Notes under the pieces: model-generated
Database searches by the model: none
Told to the model about the DNA's origin: nothing
What the model saw: only the letters and a program-made list of their open reading frames with translations
Assembly (NCBI GenBank): GCA_028565635.1
Contig: JAOXYB010021181.1
Location: 1-17,311 of the forward strand
DNA from: Phoronis ovalis
Lineage: Eukaryota > Phoronida > Phoronidae
Length of the DNA: 17,311 nt
Reading direction: 5' to 3'
Shown: in pieces, positions 1-9,300 of the stretch
How the letters are laid out: each line of letters begins with the position of its first letter
Numbering within the stretch: position 1 is the first letter of the stretch
Made by a program: the position numbers and the translations under genes

Positions 1-303
1 TTTTCTGACTAATTTGGTCGAGCTAGGTGGGTGGTCTCTGTATTACAGAAAGTAGAAATGTTTTGAAGCTAATATTTCGCGTTTGGTATACTATCTGCCC
101 AGTGACCTTATGTACCAAATATGGAATGAAATCTCTGACCCCCATGTGTGGACCCCCGCCTGACTTTCTCCGGCAGAGCCACTTAAGTCAACCCGTTTTA
201 AAAAATTAAACACCGCTTTGAGTTGGTAAAATAGCATTATGTTCATACACATTACTTCAAGAACTGCAGCAAAAAAATTAAAAAAACACAAAATAATGCT
301 TAC

Positions 304-395
304 GTGGGTCCCTGTCCCCCATCACCATAGCCAAACAAATACACACTGTGGTTAGATCTACCTTTTTCTTGGAAGTTGTTTACTGTTCTCATAAT
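304..395 (-). CDS. MAN2C1: MAN2C1 exon 12 (residues 436-465 plus 2 nt), last exon inside the window
   Basis: Reads [17 protein letters not shown] and then [14 protein letters not shown], matching the conserved NHSxFLFGxGDGGGGPT loop. The acceptor is ATCGTAG|ATT, preceded by a poor pyrimidine tract, and the donor is CCCAC|GTAAGC. I found no further exon in 1-303, so the rest of the gene (about half the protein, including the last metal-ligand His) lies to the left. Confidence 0.93.
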
Positions 396-3300
396 CTACG
401 ATTTAAAAAGAAATATACATTTCAGAAGTCTAAACATTCTAGCAAATGCAATGGTTATGAAGTAATTTTCATTTTCTAAAACATTTATTTTCTTCAAACT
501 ACTATATTTCCCCAAAGCCAGATTACACAAATTTCAGACCGTCCACACTAATATACAAGTTTAATACCATACATACAAAACTCACTTAAATTGTATGAAA
601 TATTAAAACTACTATTGCAAAAAGAGAAAAATTAGGACTGGTGTTCATTTTGACGAGAAATGGGAAAAGTGTTAAACAATCATTGATTAAAAAGGTACCG
701 GTAAATTAAAATGTTTTTGCGCATGTTGTAATCTGAACGACTTTATGGCAAATAAATTTGACAGAACTTTTTTTTTTAATTCTTTCCTTCGAAATAAATT
801 TAACAGAAACGTTGTTAAGTACAAATAATCAGTCACACAAACCATACACTTTTACCCTTACTTTGTGCATAATAACAAAAATAGGCATACAACCAGATCA
901 ATTTCATTTTCACCTACCTCTTCTATTTTACCTTCCATCAGGTAGGAATCCCCAGGAGGAAAATGACACAAGACCTGACTACCATCAATACCTTCCCACC
1001 AGAAGGTGTGATGCTGCAAAACCAAATAATAATTTTAAAACAAAATCAACCAAATTACACCAAAAGTAATGTATTATCTAAATATTAAAAAGTCAAAGTT
1101 GTAGCAATTGGGTGCATGCTTAGGATCAACTCAAGTTTATAAAGTTTTAACAAAGTTTTTGTTAGCAATATACTATTTACAAGCACTTTGTGAAGTCACC
1201 ACCATTGAAGTCAAACATTCCCAGCATGTCGAGTTGTGTGAGTGAACAGCATGTGAATGAATTGTGTGGTCATGCAAAGAACTGCTTCATTGTTGATACT
1301 CAGCATGCCATGTTCTGCCAATTAATTGTGTGGTCATGCAGGCAACTGCTTCTTTGTTCATTCCCAGCAAGGTGTGTTTTCGTGACTGAATTGTGTGGTC
1401 ATGCAGAGAACTGTGTTCAAGTGGTGGCTCTACATGCTAACAGTCCATTATTACGTACCTAACCCTGCGATTAAAACTGAAGTACGATAGTCCTAGCCAC
1501 CTCCTATCTCAAATGGGCCGAACTTCTACTAGCCTTCACGCATGCTCAACAGTATAATATCCATGCAATGGATGAACGAACCTTCAACAGTGCATTTTGG
1601 ATTTCATGCTGAACTGTTGTCGAAGCTTTGATTAAGTTATCTAGATACGGTGGTATAAGAAGCGGAAGAGTCAAGGAATAGACAGAAGCAAAAACTTGGG
1701 TGGAATTCATTTATTTAAGTAAGAATGTAAGTGTTATCAAACTTCGGCTGATAAGAGATGGCCATGACCATACGGACAGCTTGTCCATAGTAGGGTCAAG
1801 CTTGCAGGACTAGAAGTATGATAGCTCCTATAAATAACCCTTAACATACAAACACGCTTCAAACTTACAAAATCCAGTAGTAAAACAGATGGTCATTAAT
1901 GTTAACCATGAACATTACAGTATCAAAATGATCAGACTTACAGGAAACTTGTTAACCAAGTTCCAGCTGAGTTTCTGGGTGAGGAACCTCTTAATACCAC
2001 ACTCGACCATAATCTGAGGCAGCTGACCAGAGTAGCCAAATGTATCAGGAAGCCAAAACTAAAAAAATGGAAACAAACATAATTACAATAAACGTGAAAC
2101 AGTATAATTATTATTTAATACAAAATCATAATGAAATTATTATAATATATTACAATCTTTTTCCACTAATTTAACAGAATGCGATCGGGTAAAAACTGAA
2201 GCTGTTATCGCGAGACAAAGAAAGTGTTACATACGACGACGACGACAACGCCTACACTACGACAATACATGTATGCCCATTCCACTATGGTGGATGGGCA
2301 TAATAAACGTGAAACAGTATAATTATTATTTAATACAAAATCATGATGAAATTATTATAATATATTACAATCTTTTTCCACTAATTTAACAGAATGTATA
2401 TCCATCTTGTATCCTATGCATGGGGGCAGAAAAAAATTAAACGATTCGAGACCTTTGTTTATTTTAATTTTAATTAGGTTTCTTAATTGCATCTTTTTGC
2501 AAAATGCCTTAAGCTATGTTTACGTTATGGCATTTATAATTTTCTTTCAAAATAATTTACAAGTGAACTTAATGGAAGTCAATACATATCAAGAACAATC
2601 CCAAATGGATTATTTTAAAATTTATTGTGTTAATGATGATTAGTGACATCTTCTTCTTGAATTGGTATAGGAATCAAATTATGCAAAGCCATAAGACGTT
2701 CAATTAAAGCAAAAGCAAGGGGCTCTACTTTTTTAAAAAGTGAAATTAAACAGTTTTGTCAAGCATACAGTATCTCAGTTCTTTTTTTCCCTGTTTACTC
2801 TAACCCTGTATGTGTACCTCTGAAGAAAAAATTAAATTAAAATTGCTTCAGACTATTTTTTTGACATGTTAATGATGTCAAGTATACATCCAAAAAGTCA
2901 TGTTATCCCAGTAATAAGAGTTTTTCAATGCTGTCACTATTCTAGCAGTGTACAATCCTGTAACTTCCAACTACAACGTTTACTATAATACTATAGTTGA
3001 TTTTTGCGAGCAGTGTTAAAATGTCTTATTTATTCTAGAAAAGTCTGGATTCACATATTGCTACCATGAAATTTCCAATGAATGTCTGATATTATAATGT
3101 CATGAAAGCAACCCTGAGTTCTAAAGTTCATTTGTTTTCTGTTGACAGCATCCAAATCTGGTGAAAGTTGATCCGAATAAAGAAACAAAATATTACTGCT
3201 CGTCTCCGTAACACATGATTGTTCAATTTTAAAAATTATCTCGACCTGTGAAATAGAACAAATAACATAACAGGTGACTGAGCAGTTATCATAAGTACAA

Positions 3301-6300
3301 ATTCAACACAAAAGTGTATTTTACACAATAGCCACTCAACTAATTAACTTGATATAACAATTTAATACAAATTTTTTTGTTATAACAAATAAAATAAATG
3401 TAATAATTTCTATATTTCTGGAAATACAAACCTCCTTGCACCTCATTCCAAATTCTTGTTCGAAGAACCTCTGACCGTACAAGAACTGACGTACAAATGA
3501 TTCACCACTGGGTAGGTTACCATCCTGTAAAAAACTTGTAAACTGTAAAATCTACCACATAAACTTTACATCCTAAACTGCAGATATAGCTTTCAAGTTT
3601 TTTTTATTATTTTTTATTTTGATTTTGTAAAAGTTATAATGCATGCACTATGTAGTTAATAATTAATAATTATGTTTTCTTGAACAAACACTTTCTTAAT
3701 AGTTTCTTAGTTCCTTTTATTATTGCCATCTCAAAAAACATTTCGTTGTAATATTCTTATGGCTACGGGGCATCCAAGGCAGTTATCATATGGAAGTGTG
3801 ACATTGTATTTGTATATCCGATGTTCACAGCTAAAAGCACTATAATATCTTGCATACCGCGGTACTCTCGAATAAGAGGTGGAGTGTTAAAGTTATGGTT
3901 TCTCAAGTCTGGTGTGTTTACATGCGTCGTGATCAGATGGTATGACATAATATAATATCATGCATTTGTTACAAATTTCAAAAATTAAATAAAATAAATT
4001 CAATATATTATCCTAATATATATATATAATTCAGTATAATTATTTATAAACATAACATGGCATTATATAATAGATTTATACAACTTAATAGCTACAGTGG
4101 GTATTGTGCCTTCCTTATTGTGAATACCAGGAATAAACAGTTCAGTCTCTAGTCATACAAGATTTTTTTATTTATAGATTAATGGCATGATTGTAAAAAT
4201 AGATGAAAACATCAGTTGGTGTTCTTACCATTTCAACCCATGTTCCACCAACAGGTATAAACTTTCCTTGCTTGACATAATGTTTGATTTGTTGAAACAG
4301 ATCAGGGTAGTGCTCTTTAACCCATTCATACTGCTGGGCCTGAAATATGGTTTTAATTGTTAAAAAATAAATCAAGAAATGAAACAAAACATTATTCAGT
4401 AATTTTAAGAATTTTAGATAACATTAAGAAAATACAAGAATGATTCAAATGTGACTTTTTTGCAGATTGTGAAGCAGTGTCTAATGATAATTAAACAACA
4501 AACACAAATATTATATAATTATAAAAATTGGATATAAAGTAATTTAATTTAATAATATGTTAAACATTCTTTCATTTAGAAGGATATTTTGTATCAGAAG
4601 AAACTGTTTTAAAGAGGCTAAAAGAAAAACAAAACTGGATCATAGAGCCGTATAAAACCATATGAAAACAGCAGACCAGCTAGAAACCAATAACTAAGTT
4701 TAATTATATTAAAAAAACAAGTTATTTATAGAAATAGAAAAAATAATATAGTACTGTCGGTAAAAGATACAGATATAAAAGAAAAAATCCAACTTTTATT
4801 AAATTTTGGTGGATAGAAAATTTATAAAATTATACTTTATTTAATATTTAAATAAATATATGATATATATCTGCATCTATGTATCCGCTCTATGTATCAA
4901 AATTTTTATATAACAAGTGAACACCAGTTTACGGGAAAAATTTATCAATCACAAGTCCACACCTAGGAGTTCATGGGTGCTAAAATAGAATTTTCTATTA
5001 AAATTCAAATGAATAAAAGAAGAGCTATTACAAATTAAATGTTAGATTTGGCTTCGACTAAATTATATTTATTTATAACAATCATATTTAGTCATTATTG
5101 CTGAATCAAATGAATTACATTCATTCTGATACTGTCAATAATCTTGTACAATATTTCAGTTGAATTGCATCGCATCATCACATCAAAGTGTGTCATATTA
5201 CTTCTGTCTCAACCTGTATGAAAAAGTTACTTAATATATTTATATCAGTCTGTGCAACAATTCTGTGCATCACAATTTTAATTATATTTATTATGTAATT
5301 AAATGTACAGAGAAATTATTATGTAATACCAACACCACCTAATAGTATATATATAGTAAGAATTTTACTTTTGCTAATCACCCTTACTATAATAGCTGGA
5401 TATGTTTGATAATTTATATCTATTCAGTAAGCAAACATAAAATATATAAATCATTCAAGACCTGCTGAATTAGCTGAAAATGGAATACTCTGATGAATCA
5501 GTAATGCCAGTGAATGATGCAAGTGAACTAGACAGTCAATGGAACATGCATGGTGCTCACAGTATCTGTTGGAATTGTTTATGGTATACCGCTGTTTATA
5601 TCAGGAGTTGGATGTCTAATGAATATTGTCGCTTTTATCGGCTTGCTTTTAATTAAACACAAAAATCCAAGAACAGTCTTGCTGCTAAACTTGACAATAA
5701 TTATTTCAAATTTCATTCTTTCGAGTTTAATACTTATTACAACAGCTTGAAGAATATAAGTGTACAACTCATGTCATTATAACTGGTGATTTTATGACCA
5801 AAGAATTCGAATTTCAGCTTGTAATCATGGCTGTCACATACCAAGGAACTGTAACCCTATAGAATTTTTAACATTACTAGCCAGTACACTGGATGTGCTT
5901 ATATCTGTTTGGAAACCATTCAAGCACAAATAAATTAATTATAACCAAACGTTGTATTTGTGTGTGTCATGTAGTAAGTTGGTTGTTTGCAATAACATTG
6001 TCTACATTGATTGGAACACTGAGTATAACAGTTAATCCAACAGGATATATAGAAACCTACAACAAAGGTACTTTAATTTTTTCTACTCTCATGATTAGCA
6101 TTATGTACTTTTTTATATTTTATCAAATCAGAAAAAAAAGAGAGTGCATGCATCTGCTGATAAAATGTTGAAATTACGAAAGATGCCAGTTGCCATATGA
6201 TAATACTTATACTGGTGCTGGTTGCAGTATGTTACGGTCCAATATGTATAACTACGTACATAGCACAGGGGCCAGTTTGGAAAAAACCAATAACGGAAAA

Positions 6301-9300
6301 CAATCCAGCTGTGGCATAGTGGAGCTCTGCATGTGGTTGCTTCGTCTACACAGACACAATTATTGAACCCATCATTTTTATATCTCAAGACCCGTTTGTA
6401 AAGGAATCATTATGGATTCCAGCTGCAAAATGTAGATTCTGACACCTTGACAGGAATGTACTGTTAAAAGCAGGTAAATCGATGTGAAATTAAGCACACT
6501 GCAGGAGAATCAAGTTCAACTTACAGCAATAATGATGATAATATTAAAAGTGTTTGGAATGCTAATGATGCTTGTTATACTGACATTAAACTGAAAAGCA
6601 TGAACCAAGTCATACTTACAGAAACTACAAATTAAAATGTAAGGAATAAAAAAGATTATACATTAAAAAGTTCCAGAAAAACAAGTTACAGGTTATTGAC
6701 CTGTTATTATTTTGTTCTGATACGATGTGATACTATAAAAATATATTATTTGATATAGAACAAATATGTAAGACAGGGTTTACATCTAAATTATGTTACT
6801 GCAACTTAATACAACCATTTTCCAGCCACATTCACATTTATTTGTAGGGAGCTATCATTCCCGCTTCTCAACTCAGAGTATACAGTCTGGTTGTAGCCCC
6901 CCTCTCTCCCGGTGGACAGGTTTTTTATTTATCATACCATGTTTCCTGCAATAAATCTTTCTTGTCAAAAATATGTGTTCATTGTTTTATTAATTAATTT
7001 ATTAATTGGGGAACATTATTATTAAAGGAAATGGAAAAAAATGATTAAAGGTACTTATTCTACTTTGAACCTGTCTATGCAAAATAAATACACTTTTTTT
7101 TATTTGTTGCAAGAATTATTTTTTTTGAATTTAAATTGTTTCTACAGTCTGACTGGTTAACTCAGGAAATATCCCCCGATGTCTAGCGCCTCTTAGCGGA
7201 AAAGATTGGTCCGACTTTATAGCTAACACAACATAGAACAGGTGCCTTTAAGAAGTTGGGTATACACAAGAAGTATAATACAGAATGCAAAAGTTACCTA
7301 CCTGTGAACAAGTGAAAGTGAAATCTGTATACTGTTCCATAAGCCTGATGGCATTAGACCAACTTCTACCACACTTCCTGATGGTTTCGTCATAAGGCCA
7401 TAACCAGGCTTATAAACAAAAGCTAGGTCTCAAAATGTGTATACATGTACAATACATATTATTTACAAGTTTCTTGTATTCTGGTGTGCTGAACCTCAAA
7501 ATAATAAACAATAACAGAGATAAGGTGTTTATTATAGAAGGTTTCAATAACAATTGGTCAATATGAACTACTGGTTGGATATTGCTTAATAAAAAATGGG
7601 GAAGATGATGAAATATGGGATCATAACATTTTAGATGTACTTTTAGATGAGCATTGGTTGGAAGAATACTGATGTTATCATTGGTTACCTGAATCAATGT
7701 GACAGTGGCCCATGGCACAGACAGTATGCTGGGAAGCACCATTACCTTGACTGAAGAAATCTTCTGCCATGTCATGAGCTCTAAAACGATAGTGTAATTT
7801 CGTTTGTTAGAAATAATGCACAGTATAAATAATACAAATTCTTAGCCTATTAAATATTTATTTATTAATATAATCTTGAATCGGAAAATACCTTACTAAT
7901 TGTATTGAATTTATAGTAAATGTATGCCACCGTAAACAGAGAAAGTAAAAGTTATTGTCAATTTCAATAGTTATTTCTTATATTCCAATATATACCTCAT
8001 CTCAGCCACCTTTATCATCTTAACATTTCTATGATCGTTATCATAACTCATTACTAAAAAATTAAACCTTATGAAAGTCTCTGTGCTTGGTTGCTTCACA
8101 CAAGCGTTTATCATTTCATTAGCTGTATACAACGCCTGGTAACCTCTGTGACTGTCAGGTGATAAATTCTGCAAACAAACATTCGTAAGTTAATCAAACA
8201 AAGTCAAATAGTTTTCAGAAAAATTCTGCTTTAAATTGACTGTTTGATGTACTTGGTGGAGAGGTCAGTCATGAACCCCGTCTGAACTCAAATGTTCCCA
8301 GCATGCTTCATTGTTCATTCACATAAAGTGAATGTTAGGGGTCACTATTAGCGGCTCTACCTAGTGCATTCAAAAAGCCTTGAAAATTATGAGACATGTT
8401 ATAATTATACAAAATGAGGGCTGTAGGGGAGGGTGGACTATCGCGAGCAGCGAGCATTTGGTCTGTTAAGTGCCCGGGTTTTTTGGGAACCGTTTTTTTT
8501 TTGGTTGTCAAATTTTCTTGTTAAGTGCGAGCATTGCCGATTTTTAAGTGCAAGCATTGTATCATGGGGATACCCCCTACCCCCCCTCCAAAGTAGGATT
8601 CCCCTGGTTTGCCTCACAAATTTCAAATAAACTAATGTTTTATGAGAGAATTCTGACCTGTTACATTTACTTCATCAAACGTACATACAAAAGTCAGCTT
8701 ATTCAAGTTTCTTTGAAATGGTATATAATCTGTGTGGTGCCAGAATTTCAAATTAATTACAAATAATTTTAATAACTTGAGAGATTTTAATAATTGTATA
8801 ATTACAAAAAATCATTAATTAAAATGCAGTGCAATTTTTTTGTTTTTTAGTAAAACATGTCTATTGCAAACTTCTTGGCAATTTATTTTATTATAAATTT
8901 ATTCATTACTATAATTTTAATTAAAAACTATCTTATAAAGTAAAACACTCTCACCTTACACATGTCATGCAAAATTTGGAGATCTAATATCAAGTTGTAC
9001 ACATCATGATCAAACACAGCAACTTCTGCTTTTTGTAGTGTAAAACGTCTGTTTGGGTCCGGAGGGTTTATCGTACCGCCTGCGCCAGCTCCAAATAAAT
9101 CATTGCATGCCATCTCTATGTAAAACTCATGACTGAAAATTCAATATTTAACAAATTAATAAAATGTTTTTGTCAATTGCTTTTGAATAAATTCCAAGCG
9201 TTTGACAAAACAACCAGAAAAAATGCTTGAATTATCCTAGACCTTTCATAAGCAGCCAAATTTTAAAACACTGTAAAATGCACACACAGTATGTACAATG

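Noticed and set aside
1-303. next MAN2C1 exon after exon 12
   Set aside because: I searched the minus strand for the conserved sequence following GDGGxGPT and found none with splice sites; it must lie beyond base 1.
758-1069. 103-codon plus-strand frame
   Set aside because: It starts at a TTG and lies antisense to MAN2C1 exon 11; no recognisable product.
4172-4387. 71-codon minus-strand frame treated as a separate small gene
   Set aside because: Its middle is MAN2C1 exon 8 (4229-4339). The flanking residues are read-through into introns, and both splice sites are clear.
6128-6388. 86-codon minus-strand frame
   Set aside because: It is the antisense shadow of the TM6-TM7 region of the GPCR relic.
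7410-7775. 121-codon minus-strand frame
   Set aside because: It overlaps MAN2C1 exon 6 in the wrong frame and then runs through intron. The correct frame gives the conserved GHCHID motif.
7971-8174. 67-codon minus-strand frame as an independent gene
   Set aside because: It contains MAN2C1 exon 5 (8068-8168); the rest is intron read-through.
8433-8630. overlapping ~65-codon frames on both strands
   Set aside because: They fall in the minisatellite-like patch of intron 4 and show only homopolymer-driven composition.
8928-9113. 61-codon minus-strand frame as an independent gene
   Set aside because: It is MAN2C1 exon 4 in frame, extended past its GTGAGA donor. The internal Met is not the start of the protein.
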